64,000 bases of DNA, from contig RCTD01000004.1 of assembly GCA_014898415.1 (NCBI GenBank), forward strand, positions 619,001 through 683,000, given 5' to 3'. Source of the DNA: Stromatinia cepivora (lineage: Eukaryota > Ascomycota > Leotiomycetes > Helotiales > Sclerotiniaceae). This document shows, one piece after another, positions 23,153 through 35,081 of this stretch; position 1 is the stretch's first letter, and the number at the start of each line of letters is the position of its first letter. The position numbers and the translations under genes were made by a program. The notes under the pieces were generated by a model that saw only the letters and a list, made by a program, of their open reading frames with translations, made no database searches and had not been told where the DNA came from.

Positions 23153-25767
23153 TCACGGCAAGATCTTATCCCCCTCCTTCCTTTCCCTCGCCTCCTCGCT
23201 CAACCTAAAAGATCCAAGCGGCACCTTGATATCACCCGCATACCCAACATCTCCTCTCGCTTCCTCTAATTTCTTTGTGGTTTTTCCTACTATTTTTGCA
23301 ATCCATTTGTCGTTTATGGCGGTGGTGACTAGGGATTTTCTCATGCCTTTTTGGGCCTTTTGGGGAGTGGGAAGGTTAGTTGGTTGGTTGTTGGGAAGAA
23401 GGGGGGAGGAAAGGGGAAGGAAAGAGGAAAGGAGGATATAAGAGTGAATAAGAACGAAGAAAAAGAAACAGGGGAAAAAAGAATGAAAGGAAGGAAGGAA
23501 GGTGGCATAATACATACATCCCTCACGCCCCCCTTAAACACCCCCACCAAATCCCTAAACCCACGAATCTCCTCATCCATCCACCGACCCTCCATCTCCA
23601 TCTCCATCTCCATAACCTTACTCGCTTTCGCCACACTCGCAATCCAATCCAACAACTCCTGATCCATCACCACCGGTGGTCTCACATGTGCTCCTATCCT
23701 CACTATACATTCATCACTCTCTAGCACATCCTTTTCTCTATGCTTAACGAGATCCTCGAATTTGTCATCTGTTTTTTGAACTTCTTTTCCTTTGCTCCTG
23801 ATTTGATCGTGAGTGGGTTTTACAGGTAGGAGATGTTCATGATGCGGGAGGAGAAAACTGGGGATCTGGAATGTTGCGTCTGCGCCCCCGAGTCGTAGTA
23901 CTTGCTTGGGTGTTGCGATAGAGGGAAGAGTTCGGTAGGCTATTATGTTCGTGCTGGAAAGCGAGCAATGGATATCGTATGTAGGGAGAATGGGAATTTG
24001 GGCAACGCCTGTGATAGGGCCGAGTTCGAGGACGAAATTGGCGGGTATGAGCCAGGTGTTGATGCGTTGCTGGATTTGGGGAATGGTGTTTTCGCCTTCG
24101 GGGTTGGGGTCGGATGGGCCGGTTGTGAGGGATGAGATGGTTGGGGATGGATTATTTAGTTTGGATGTGAAGGAGGAAAATGTTGAAGATGGGTTGGTTA
24201 GTTTGGAGGTGAGGGATGAGAGTGTGGGAGATGGATCGGATAATTTGGATGTGAAGGATGGAAATGTAGAAGCTGTAGGAGAGGAGGGTGGCGTGTATAT
24301 ATCAGTTTTGAAGAGTTTCTCAGAGAGGATTTCTTGGATCCATTTTCCGGAGCCGGTGGCAGTCACAGATGATACTTTCACGGGGTGGAAATAAGCGATT
24401 GGGCTAAGTAGAAGACGAATGAGCATGGGGAGACGATGGAGAAATGTCCGGATATTGGGCGGAATTAATGTTTGCAGTGTTGTGACTTTGATGGATCGAG
24501 ATGGAGGGTGTGTGATTGAAGGTTGACGGTGGATTTGTGAGCAGATTGCTGCGCGGATGTCGTTATTGCTATCTTCGTTCACCGATGCCAGGGCGTCGGT
24601 GCCGTATGCTTTTTTTCCTGCACCGGAATTGACGAGATGTTGGACCTCTTGACGGCAGATTTGGATACTGTTTGTGGAACGGATCGCATGGATGGTTTTG
24701 TGGTACTGATCGTTGGCTGCTTTGGTGTCGTCTGGAGCGATGGTTTTGATGGTTTCGATGCCTTCTTTTATATCTGTATCTTTTGGTGCATGACCTTCTG
24801 TTATCTCATTTTTTACTGTTGCGTTCCCTTTTCTATCGGTCTCCAAGTTTTGCTGTCCATTTTGGGCATTCCTACTCCCGTTCCCATTTTGAAACCCGCT
24901 TCCCTTAGCGGCCCTCAACATCTTCGAATCGACCTCCAAACCCCAATCACCTGTCCACCTCCCACCATGAACCCTCTCTTGCGCATCTTTAAAACTCGTT
25001 TCTCCATGCCTACGCTTCACACTTGCAAAACAATCCCCCACTTCAATCCCCCTCCCCAACCTAATCACCACCTCCTCACACGCAATACCCACTTCAGTAT
25101 TTTCCTCATCCCCTCTCTCTCCCATCACCACTTTCAACCCCACTTCCACACCATGAACAGTTAAACTCATCTCACTCAACCTAACTGTCACTCCTCTAAC
25201 TACCACAAGTCCATCAACCTCCGTATCAATTTCCAGTCCGGGTATATCGAAAATCCCAATCCGATCCTCGACAAACTGTAACCCAAAAGTCTTTGATAAC
25301 AATATCTTCCTCAATTGTTTCCTTAACAGCTGCCCTGCAATAGGAAATTGAAAAAGACATATTATAGGTATAGAACCCCAACAGGTGACTGTGAATAGAT
25401 AGTAGAAAAGCCAACTAGTGCTACAGATGCAGTAGGTTAAATCGAGTGTAGTAGTCAGTGGCCAGAGGGGAAAATCGGGTAGGATACGAGTACATCCATT
25501 CAATTCAGCAGTCGACCTTTCAAATCCCTCACTTCCCTTTCCTTCTTTCTCACATTCTCCAAATCTCCCTCCCGCGGCCCCAGCTAGCAACACGGCCTCC
25601 AAAATTGGCGCCCCAGACATCAACCAATAAACCGGCCATCGACACGGAATACATAATCCCAATATCAAGACTAAATACAGATATGGAGAAGAAATCAAAT
25701 AAACCGAATTATGATAAAGACTATAGTTCCTCGCATTCAATGTTCTGCTATTCATTCTTGATTCCAT
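23153..25767 (-). CDS. Large conserved fungal membrane protein, function unknown
   Basis: Two exons, 25767-23518 and 23356-23153, with a 161-nt intron (GTATGT...CAAAAG) in phase 0; 817 residues. The N-terminal 120 residues hold two or three hydrophobic segments (around YLYLVLILGLCIP and STSWLFYYLFTV), then a beta-rich region starting LQFVEDRIGIFDIPGLEIDTEVDG that I recognise as conserved in ascomycete proteins of unknown role. The middle is low-complexity; four imperfect copies of an SSFTSKLSDPSPT-like unit (about 19 residues each) sit before the conserved INTWLIPANFVLELGP block. The C-terminus (MRKSLVTTAINDKWIAKIVG) lies in the second exon. ATG 25767 has the better context (G at -3 and +4); 25620 (MSGAPILEAV) is the alternative start. 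Confidence 0.75.
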
Positions 25768-26491
25768 GACCAATCAAGCTTTTGATCAATGATTACCGCG
25801 TTGCTGATATTAAATGAAGTTAGAGTATGGATTATAATATAAGCTCAAAGTTAAATAAAACAAAAGTTCCAATACTCAGTATCAAAATCAAAACAGAGAG
25901 GAAAAGTAAGATGATTTGCGATTGTGGAAGTTGATGAATAGATTAACATGTAACATGCAAAGAAAATCAAATAATTTCATGCCATTAGAAATGATCTGCA
26001 GGTACAAATGATATTCACACATGTATGAAAGTTTTCAGATCCTTAGAAATGTGAATAGAGGGGTAAGATGAAAGCTTTACACTGAAACGACGTCATGATT
26101 AAGTTATTCGTTGACTAGTAAGGTAAGACTTAGGTTTCCTTCACAAAGAGCACTAATGGATGGTCCCATTCTCAAGCACAAGCCACCGAGAATACAGATC
26201 TCTGCTTGATTTTCTTTCAAGATTTTACTAGACTGAAATTTGTTTGCTTTGGTAAGTTTAGTTCCATTTTTTGAGGCGATAAGTTAACTAGTAATGAAAG
26301 CGTGGTATTGGATGAGAGTGAGTGAGTACCTAGGTCCATCCCATCCATATATAAATAAAACTAAATATACATAAAATCCTTAAGCCCGCGTAATACAATG
26401 TAAAAAAACCATTAATCATAATAATAAATCATTAGTCACATGAAAAATATCATCCTTTTCGCTTTCTCGCTTTCTCGCTCGCTTGCTTGCT
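25768..26491. other. Intergenic
   Basis: Holds the promoter of the membrane protein gene and the 3' region of the histidine-rich gene. Near 26460-26490 there is a short CTTTCTCG/CTTGCTTG simple repeat. No gene. Confidence 0.5.
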
Positions 26492-29277
26492 TTACAAAAC
26501 TCGACCGTTGATATTGGTGTTTCCGTATTCAGAACTCTCTCCAAATCTGTTCTCGCCATGAAGGCCGTGGGTCAAGCCAGAGCCATGGTTGAGACCGGTG
26601 GTTGTGTTGTGTCCAGTAAGACCGGAGTCATAGCCCAAGCCTGTGGTACCGGCGGATGTAGTGTTGTGTCCAGTCAAATTAGAATCTTGGTTAAAACCGG
26701 TGGATGTGGTGTTGTTTCCAGTCAAACCAGAACCATGGTTGAGGCCGGAGCCGTGGCTCAAGCCTGTAGTACCAGTGGATGCATTGTTGTTTCCAGTCAA
26801 ACCAGAACCGTGGTTAAAACCAGTGGATGTGGTGTTGTTTCCAGTAAGACCGGAGTCATAGCCTAAACCTGAAGTACCGGTAGATGCGGTGTTGTGTCCA
26901 GTCAAATCAGAGCCATGGTTGAGACCGGTGGTGTTGTGTCCAGTAAGACCAGAGTCATGGCCCAAACCGGTGGTACCTGTGGATGTGGTATTATATCCAG
27001 TCAAACCAGAATGATGCTTTAAGCCAGTAGTACCTGCGGATGCAGTGTTGTGACCAGTTAAGTTGTTATGGTTCAAACCAGAACCTGAAGAGGTGTTATA
27101 GGTGTTTTCTCCCAAGCCAGAGCCAGGTGTAGTGGCAGTGTTGCCCAAGGGAGCAGAGTTGATCTCGTGTTCTAGTTCTCTGTTCTTTCCATGCTCATAC
27201 CCACCACCCGTAGTGTAGGTGTTATCATCAGGATGAGGACGTCCATTTTCAGAGTCTCGACGGCGGTGTTCATGTTGATCAATCTTTCCTTCTCGGAGGG
27301 CTAAGTTCTCCGTAGGATCATCCATGACAGGGGCAGTGAAGATATGGTCAGGTCCTGTGGAATTATGAACTGGGCGTTCAATGTTGCTCGAGTTGTGATG
27401 GCCATGATGGCCGTGAGTGTTGTGGGTATCTTGGACGTTTCCGCGCGGAGCTCCTGGAACACCAGTTCCTACTGCACCAGGCGTAATTGTGTGACCGCTT
27501 TCATGGGGAAATCCGGTAGGTCCATTGACACCACGGTTTCTCTCGACACCATGGAGTTTATCTCCAATGTCTTTACCAACGGGCTTTTGGTCGGCACCGG
27601 GAGCATTATGATGCTTATTGACTTCGTAAGCTGTTCCTGCAGCACCACCGGCGAGGCCGGCATCTCTTCCATAGTGATGCCCTTCCTTGGAGCGATCACT
27701 GTCAACTCTTGGATCTACCTTGTTCTCCAGGTTTGAAGAATGAGGTCCGGTAGTAGTGTTTGCGCTGTTGTGATGATGCTTATCAGCTTCGTAAGCTGTT
27801 GCTGCAGCGCCGCCTGCAAGGGCGGTATCTCTTCCATAGTGATGTCCCTCCTTGGAGCGGTCACTGTCAACTCTTGGATCTACCTTGTTCTCCAGGTTTG
27901 AAGAGTGAGGACCGGTAGTAGTGTTTGTGGTAGCAGTGTTTGCGTTGTTGTGGTGATGTTTGTTGGCTTCATATGCAGCTCCGCCAAGACCTCCAACAAC
28001 CGCAGTGTCACGTCCATAATGATGATTTTTTTGCTTTGAGAGATCACTATCTACTCTTGGATCTACCTTGTTTTCGAGGTTTGAAGAATGAGGACCAGTA
28101 GTAGTGTTTGCACTGTTGTGATGATGTTTGTTGGCTTCATATGCAGCCCCACCAACACCGCCAGCAACGGCGGCATCGCGTCCATAATGATGACTTTGTT
28201 GCTTGGAGAGATCGCTATCCACTCTTGGATCTGCCTTGTTAGCCAAGTTAGATGAGTGTGGTCCAGCAGTGGTATTGTGTCCATGACCAGATTCGTAAGC
28301 TCCAACAGGAACTACGCCAGCGCCAGCTGAAGTACCTGTAGCACCATGAACACCATCAGCCTCTTCAGCTCCACCGCCCTCGACGCCGAGTTGAGAGTGA
28401 GCTCCGTGGCCGTGATGAGTGTGAGCATCTTCAGTGGAGACTCCAAAACTACTCAAATTAGGATCCAAACGATTCGCGGTCGCCGTGCTGTGAGGTCCTT
28501 GAGTTCCCCCAAGACCACCTTGAGCGTGTTGGCTGTTGTGGTGATTGTTGTGGTGATGGATACCCTCACCGACAGCTCCTGCTGCACCAAATGCGGCAGC
28601 ATCACGACCCAAATGATGTCCCGAAGAGCCGGTCTCAGTTGTGCCGTGAGCGTCCTTAGTACCATACCCGGAGGAAGTCTTGTTGGGGAGACGGTTTCCA
28701 TCTAAGTCGGAATCGACTTTTGGGTCGGCAGCATTTAATGCAGCGGAGTTATGAGGTCCATGAGAACCCTCAGCATGTCCATGGGTTTGATTTGAACCAA
28801 GACCTGTATTTTCATGCTTCCGGTGTTCATGTTCTGCCAAATCAGTAGCACCTACTGCTCCACTTCCGAGAGCTGCATCTCTGCCAACGTGAGAATTGCC
28901 ATGGCTTCTAATGTTGCTTTGGCCAAGTCCTCCTGATGTATGACTTACACCGGCTGGTGTAGGATTAATGTGAGTGGTGTTGGATGTGTGTGTGGTATCA
29001 GTGGTTGGGTGAGTTGTAGGGTGAGGATCCTTTCCGAGAAGGGTTCCTTCGCCGGCGTGTGAAAGGGAACCATGCTTTTCAGCCTTCTTCTCCTCTTTCT
29101 CCTCAATCTTTTCCGCCTTCTTCTCTTGCTTTGCCTCAGCCTTTTCGGCTTTCTTCTCTTCTTTTACCTCCTTCTCATGTTGTGGTGTAGTGCCGTGACT
29201 GTATGAAGGTTAGCTTGCCCGCCATGTTAAGAAAAATAGAGTTGGGTAACATACAGGAGTGCCTTGATCTTGTCCAT
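26492..29277 (-). CDS. Histidine-rich, repeat-built LEA-like stress protein
   Basis: Two exons, 29277-29255 and 29198-26492, with a 56-nt intron (GTATGT...CATACAG, branch GCTAAC); 909 residues, no membrane segment or signal peptide. After MDKIKALL comes a charged helix of Lys/Glu/Ala repeats (EKKAEKAEAKQEKKAEKIEE), then a hydrophilic body built of GPHSSNLENKVDPRVDSD units (four near-identical, two diverged), each followed by HHYGRD and a glycine/alanine patch, then a linker, then a C-terminal array of about 20-residue Gly/Thr/Asn units such as GLTGHNTTSTGTTGL. This GPH...NKxDPRVDSD repeat is known from fungal proteins linked to desiccation and stress tolerance (LEA-like); I infer an intrinsically disordered protectant, perhaps metal-binding through histidines. 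Two AGGGG stress-element-like sites lie within 250 bases upstream. The repeat DNA predicts length polymorphism. Confidence 0.85.
26560..27070. repeat. Coding minisatellite in the C-terminal part of the histidine-rich gene
   Basis: Imperfect tandem array encoding Gly-Leu-Thr-Gly-His/Asn-Asn-Thr-Thr units. Lengths of units vary in multiples of three, so the frame is kept across all copies. Confidence 0.8.
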
Positions 29278-29365
29278 GACTGCGAATTTGAAGCTTGTAA
29301 TCTAAAGTATGTATGTAGTTGGTGGTTGTTGAATGTAAAAGTGTGATGATTAAGTTTGTAAAGTA

Positions 29366-29370
29366 AGGGG
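29366..29370 (+). promoter_or_regulatory. STRE-like AGGGG site
   Basis: AGGGG, 89 bases upstream of the ATG of the histidine-rich gene; a second copy lies at 29519-29523. In yeasts and some filamentous fungi such sites bind Msn2/4-type stress factors. The motif is short, so this is suggestive only. Confidence 0.3.
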
Positions 29371-30787
29371 TATCTTAAGCAAGTAGTAAATGGTATATGG
29401 AAATAAAATCAAAAAGTATCACGGCAAGATTGAAGTATTTGTATGATTGTCCTTGGTCCACGACGCGTCCTTGTGCATCTTTGGTAAGTATTTTGACTTA
29501 GTCAAATCAAGGTAATTGAGGGGTACATTTTTGACATGAACGATGTCGTCAGTCTCCGCAACTTACCAAACACGGGAGAGGTTAGAAAACATCCCGCCAG
29601 CTTGGTCTAATTGTGTCAATTCTGCATGGAGATCACGAGCTGAAAGGCTAGTCAATTGGATAACAAAGAAATTGAATGATGTAAAGTGGAATAGCATCGG
29701 AAGAATGGCACCATAGACCACCAACTGTGGTGGAGTTCAAGCGTAGTTTGCATGAATTGTATCAAGGTTTAGTCTCAAAGAAGCTCTCCACATTAACTTT
29801 CCTCCTGCCATGCATTGATGTATTCATGCATTTCGATGCACTAGTTCCAACTATCACCTCCAACATGACATTTTTACCCCGAATACCATCCCTTTCTCTT
29901 TCTCGTGATGGATGATGGATGATGAAACGGTGAATAAGATCAACCGGTTCATCGGCTTTTCCAGCAAATCATTAAGCCCACTTCTCGTGGTGGACTCGCA
30001 TAAATATTACCCAGGACCCGCAAATGATCTGTTTTATATTTAACCCTGACGGTGCCTGCAGTCTTTTCCAAGTTATATTTAACCCCCCTTCAGCCACTGT
30101 GGCGCTTGACATCATTTGAAAGCATGATCATGAATGATTTTTCAAGTTTTGTCTTTGTGTTGGAAAAACGAGATTTGAATCTGGCCTCAATACCGGAAAA
30201 ATACTTATTAATAACCTTATTATCGATATTCCTCAAATGATTTCCCACAAAACACCATGAAACAAACACCTTAAGAACCAATTTTTGGAAGGAACATTTT
30301 CATACTTGGCGGGAAGAATCATATATGGCTTTGTAGTTAAACCTTTTTAACTCATACACGTCCTATAACAATCGATGAAATGAAATCTAAAATCTAAAAT
30401 ATTCAAAGAGCCTCCTCAATTTATTCAATGACATAATAAGCTTCCAACAGGATGAGCTGCAATATAAGTCTCAAGGTTAGGAAAATGATTGAGGAGTTGT
30501 AGTGAGGTACAACTAACTCCTCGATGGAAGAGGCAGTGAGTAAATATTAACGAATATATCTTGAGCAGTTTCTGTCATTTGGGTTGTTCATAGCCCATTA
30601 ATAAATCCATATTCGAAATGTCTAATCATCAATATCAAAGAAGAGGTATACTATTAAATGATTCACAGACAGGTCCGCGAACTTGGTAGATTGTCTTTCC
30701 TTCAAAGACATTCTCTCCAGACTCCAAGAGTTGGTCAACAAGTTTGGATACAACCTGTTACACAAACAAATCGAATCATCGCAAACA

Positions 30788-30857
30788 GGTAGCAGCCACC
30801 TGGTAGCAGCCACCTGGTAGCAGCCACCTGGTAGCAGCCACCTGACAGCAGCCACCT
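30788..30857. repeat. 14-bp tandem repeat, five copies
   Basis: GGTAGCAGCCACCT repeated four times exactly and once as GACAGCAGCCACCT. It ends 121 bases before the ATG of the following gene, so it is in its promoter or 5' leader. Each unit begins GGT and ends ACC(T), so it is partly self-complementary. Confidence 0.95.
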
Positions 30858-30978
30858 GAGCTGATCTCCAATCATACTTGATGCGATACGCGTTCACCTC
30901 ACCGACGCTTCCAGTCCGCATATCAAATCATACAACCAACACAGCTCTCACATACCATAGCATACCTAATCATCCAAG

Positions 30979-32510
30979 ATGGTCACTTTGCAAACTTCCT
31001 ACCAAATGCCTCCTCCCCTTTCCTCATCAGAAGAAACGCTGGCGAATGTCGCGGACGACTCGAACCAAGAATTGCGATCCCCAGCCATTGAAATAGAGCC
31101 GGAGACGAAAGTATGCCAGGATTTCCGCCGCCAATGGAGATGCTCATGCTAACGATACAACAGCAGCCAAAGCCTCTGAATCTCGAGCGCTCGCACGCTT
31201 CATTCCTCGAAAGCCTTGTCGCAGAACCCCCCTCCGTCCCTCCTTCGAAGAGACACCGATATTGTTCTGAATCTGTCGACAGTTTTGTTACACATTGGCT
31301 TGAATCTACTTCAGACACCGCATCAGCATCACACCGGCGAATATACTGTCGCTCAGACAGCTTTCTCAATTTTACGAGCATCAACTATATACCGAGACGG
31401 CTCACTAAATTGACATCGAATATGCCATATACACAAGAAGATGATTGGCAAATAGGTAGCTATGCGCCGAGACGAGACAATGACGGACATATCCTTCCAC
31501 CAACACCGACTTTATACTCCGTTTCAAGTCCGCCTGCTGCTAGAAGTTTTGTATCATTACCAACAGCAGCATCAAGTCGCGGATCCTTAGTCGAGGATCC
31601 TTTCTACCGAGTCCAGAATTTGGCCTGCAATCATATCTTTTTACAGAACAATTACCCTAAGCAATTTCCAGAACATGTCAACAGTTTAGTTAACCATATA
31701 CAAAGAGATCGTGATTCGCCTGGTCCAACACCTCAACAGATCGAGGAAGATGAGGAGTTGCAACAATTGGATATGGGAACGGGCGAACCAGCTGTCGAAA
31801 ATTATTTCAAAAACAACATATTCCCTCGTACCAAAGCATCGGACAATTTAATGCATATTGACAAAAGTCCAATGTCTAAGCATGCTACCCCTATTTCCTC
31901 TTCGATATACAAAATCAGCAATCCGTGCCCTGATATGCTTTACGGTTATAGACGAACTTCAGCATTTCCCCAACAACAACAATTACAACTTTGTAATCTA
32001 GGAAATGAGATGGCGGTCAACTCTCATGATCTCTTGTATCCCTTTTTTGTTATTGAGTTTACTGCTGATGGCCCTGGGACGCCTGGTAGTTTGTGGGTAG
32101 CAACAAATCAATGTCTAGGAGCGTCTGCTTCATGCATCAACATCGCTGAAAAACTTAGCCAACAACTCAGACAATGCCAAGATGAAAATATCACACTGCT
32201 CGATACTACAGCCTTTAGCATCGCCATGAACGGAACTGAAGCTCGTCTCTATGTTTCCTGGAAACAAGATGAACTCGATTATTACATGCAAAAGCTTGAC
32301 AGCTATCTACTTCAAAAGCCCAACGATTATATCGAGTTCCGAAAGCATGTTTTGAATATTATTGAATGGGGTAAGGACAAACGATTGAAAGAGATTCAAA
32401 AATCGTTGGATATTCTCTTGGAGGAGAATAGGGAAAGTGCCTCGAAGCAGATGAAAAGTCGTACACCATCTTTATCCTCATCAAACAGTTACAATTCAGA
32501 TAATAACTAG
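30979..32510 (+). CDS. DUF7924-like fungal protein
   Basis: Two exons, 30979-31110 and 31164-32510, with a 53-nt intron (GTATGC...CAACAG, branch GCTAAC) in phase 0; 492 residues. The N-terminus is disordered with a basic PPSKRHRY; the conserved domain spans about 190-450: DPFYRVQNLACNHIFL, FPEHVNSLVNHI, DSPGPTP, then FFVIEFTADGPGTPGSLWVATNQCLGASASC, and a final helical part. This is the pattern of the fungal DUF7924 family, which is often multicopy in plant-associated ascomycetes and has no known function. The IEF...LWVATNQCLG strand order recalls PD-(D/E)XK nuclease folds; if the usual residue after EF is lysine, the Thr here would argue against activity, but I cannot check that. A tandem repeat lies in its 5' region. 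Confidence 0.8.
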
Positions 32511-32685
32511 TCCATGTAGATAGGTATCTAAAGTAACTTTATCACTTCTAATGTAAGGTTGGAGTAGAGCGGCATTGCTCAGTCGATCGACCTGAAGTCA
32601 AGTGATTTGGAAGAACCTTTTAAATGAATATTGCTGAAAGTTGATCATATAGTTATATAAGCCACATTCAAAAAACCCCAACCTG
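32511..32685. other. 3' flank of the DUF7924-like gene
   Basis: Short spacer up to the TA target of the next element; no gene. Confidence 0.5.
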
Positions 32686-32687
32686 TA

Positions 32688-32965
32688 TAAACTCGAGAGA
32701 TTCGGGCTCTTGGCATCTGCTGAAAATCGGCCGGACGAATATCAGGCCGTCTACAGGGTTTTTGATTTAATAGAAGATTTCACCTAATATCAAAAAAGCA
32801 TGAATAGCTTCCTTGTAGAAAATATACTATTATGATATTAATCAATCCTATAAATCAACGCTTCAATATTATAGTAATAGAAGAGGGAAATAGAATAGTA
32901 GTCGGCCTGCTATTCGTCCGGCCGATTTTCAGCCGATTATTAAGAGCCCGAATCTCTCGAGATTA
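32688..32965. mobile_element. TA-flanked MITE, 278 bp, long inverted repeats
   Basis: The ends form an inverted repeat of about 63 bp with few differences; both contain CTCGAGAGATTCGGGCTCTT and GAAAATCGGCCGGACGAATA. Immediately outside are TA dinucleotides (32686-32687, 32966-32967). The 150-bp centre is AT-rich and non-coding. TA target and small size suggest a Tc1/mariner-type non-autonomous element; the family of origin is not evident. The single strand could fold into one long hairpin. Confidence 0.8.
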
Positions 32966-33163
32966 TACGGATTTGCACCGTCTAGTTGTAGCTTCTAATT
33001 CCTTCTAGCTTGGAAAGTTTGAACACGTCGTGCGAAAAAAGGGAAAAGGGAAAGATGTATTTCTTTATGTATCTTTTTTTCCCTGTTGCCATGTGAGAAA
33101 TTAGGTGAGCGTTGGGGACCCGTTGATTGCAGCCCTATTGTGTAGTGCAGTAGTGCAGTAGTG

Positions 33164-33248
33164 CAGTAGAACCCTGCTATACCAACTACCTGTTTATACC
33201 GAATTCTATTGATCAAATATTTTGGGCCAGAACAGCGGGGTTCTACTG
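33164..33248. repeat. Short inverted-repeat element, pogo-type ends
   Basis: 85 bp with ends CAGTAGAACCCTGCT and, on the other strand, CAGTAGAACCCCGCT (14 of 15). CAGTARAACC is a frequent end of Fot1/pogo-type elements, and TGTTTATACCG inside is shared with the element at 59508. The left end is preceded by AGTGCAGT-type tandem units; there is no TA duplication, so this may be a fragment or deletion product. Confidence 0.45.
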
Positions 33249-35081
33249 CAAAGAGTCGACGAAGTGGATCATCAGTATGGAGACTCAGTGCTGTTTTCTC
33301 ATGGTAATTTTTGAGTTTGATGCCAGTCATTTTCACTATTTGCGGTCGGCTGTCGTGAAATTATTATCGTAAGAGAGGCACAAATCAATCACTCTCTTAT
33401 CTTGCCGGCCATCAATTGACGAACGAATCGAATACTAGAAGTTGATCCTCTATGATGATAACTTTCTGTCTCATTTCGAAGAATTGGTTATAGGAAACTG
33501 GATGAACTCAAAGCCTTACAGCAGTGGGAAAGTTATCAATGCTCAAGTTTTCCAGCTCATCCTAAAAGATTAAACGAGCCCGATGAAGGGGCTGATATAT
33601 CACCAAATATTTCACGAATATGTACTCCGTACACGGTACCAAACCATAGGTTTGGATAGGTATCCACCAGTCAAAATCGCCATCTCGTGAACATCCCGTG
33701 AACATCCCGTGATCTAATCAAGATTGTTGCATATCTATTAATTTGGAATTATCTAGAATTATCTCCAATAATTTGGAATCACTTTTGCTTGACATCATTT
33801 CAGTTTTATGAGCCTAAAGCGATTGACACATAATCTTAGCAAAAGAAAATTTTCAATGGCCTCATAGTCCGAATGGATTCAAAAGTTTGATGGTCCAATC
33901 TTTCGAATGATTCCTATAACACGACTTCTATTACCCACTTTAATACATTCGTTGCTCATGCATTTTTTCACACGGATTTTTTTGGTCGGCTGAAGTTATA
34001 GGGTAGTAGTCACACCACTTCATTGCCAGTTAATACCTAATTCTCTTTCATTGATACGAGTACAATCCCCATAAGAACTCGCACAATATCCTTCACAATT
34101 TCTCGGACCGTGCTCAGATAACAGATCCGATTCCTTTCCTCCGAAATGATGATACCAAAACGCGGGGGATGTTTTGTCCGACCTCAATCGGGGGTTATGC
34201 AAGTATTAACCTAAAACTATCAATATTCTCTGGCGTGCAACTTTGCATTCAGGTACTTGCAAGGAGATCGAGCGTCTGAGTCTGATTATCGAGATCCTGG
34301 CTCGACCGTTCAAGATTTAAAACCCACTATCACCAAGCTCCCTCCAATATGGATGAAACTTAAGGTATTGACAAGGTTCCCTAATCGACCTTGACACTCA
34401 GATACCTTACTGCTCCCCTACAGTTTTAATCAACCATACGGGGGCTCGAGCACCGAAGTCTAATAGCCGAGGATATGTGTTGGCCGTTAACTGCCGTTCT
34501 TAACCCTGTGAAGGACCAATTCCGAGTACTAGGACATATGTGCCCATACTGTGCAAATCACAGAAAGGTTTCTTCAAAGCCGATGTATGAAGCAGGATAT
34601 CCATATGCATGCTGGCTCTTATACGCAAATGAAATCCTATCATCTGGTCTCCCAATTCATACAAATACCAACGATGGCGCGCATCCTCAAATCTCCACAC
34701 TTCGAAACTATCGTATCCACTACTAATCATGGCCCTCTGCCTCTTTAGGCTACTAGGCCCGGTGCATTTGATGGAAAGAGGAACGATGCCCCGACGAAGG
34801 ATTCCATGGATGGCAAGAGGCCAGTGCCTTACCCCGCACGCAGTTTTCCACTCCCTGTCAGTGGCCTGTCTGTCATCTGCAGTGTTGAAATCATTTTTGG
34901 TAACTTTCTGTGAGATGTCGTGTAACCATTCGCGCGCAAGTAGACCATCAACATTATTTCGAAATTCTTCCTATATGCTCGGTCTTTCAAATTCAATCTC
35001 TGTATCATAGAACAGGGTATTTCGGTGGATTTTTTCGATTAGTTTCTACATATATATATATGATCCATACCTTCCGCTAGT
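33249..35081. other. Intergenic
   Basis: No convincing gene. A minus frame at 34020-34202 (no ATG) ends with a cysteine-containing stretch NCEGYCASSYGDC and a normal stop; it could be a terminal exon but I found no upstream partner. GTGAACATCCC is repeated in tandem near 33687-33712. Confidence 0.4.

Larger units (their letters stand above)
29278..30978. other. Divergent promoter region
   Basis: 1.7 kb between the starts of two genes that point away from each other. It contains two AGGGG motifs near the left gene and a five-copy 14-bp tandem repeat near the right gene. No gene recognised. Confidence 0.55.

Noticed and set aside
26483..26866. Plus-strand frame with Val/Ser repeats opposite the histidine-rich gene
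   Set aside because: Complement of the coding minisatellite; repeats in a multiple of three keep all frames open.
34020..34202. Cysteine-containing minus frame that might be a terminal exon
   Set aside because: No ATG and no upstream exon with a matching donor and phase could be found.
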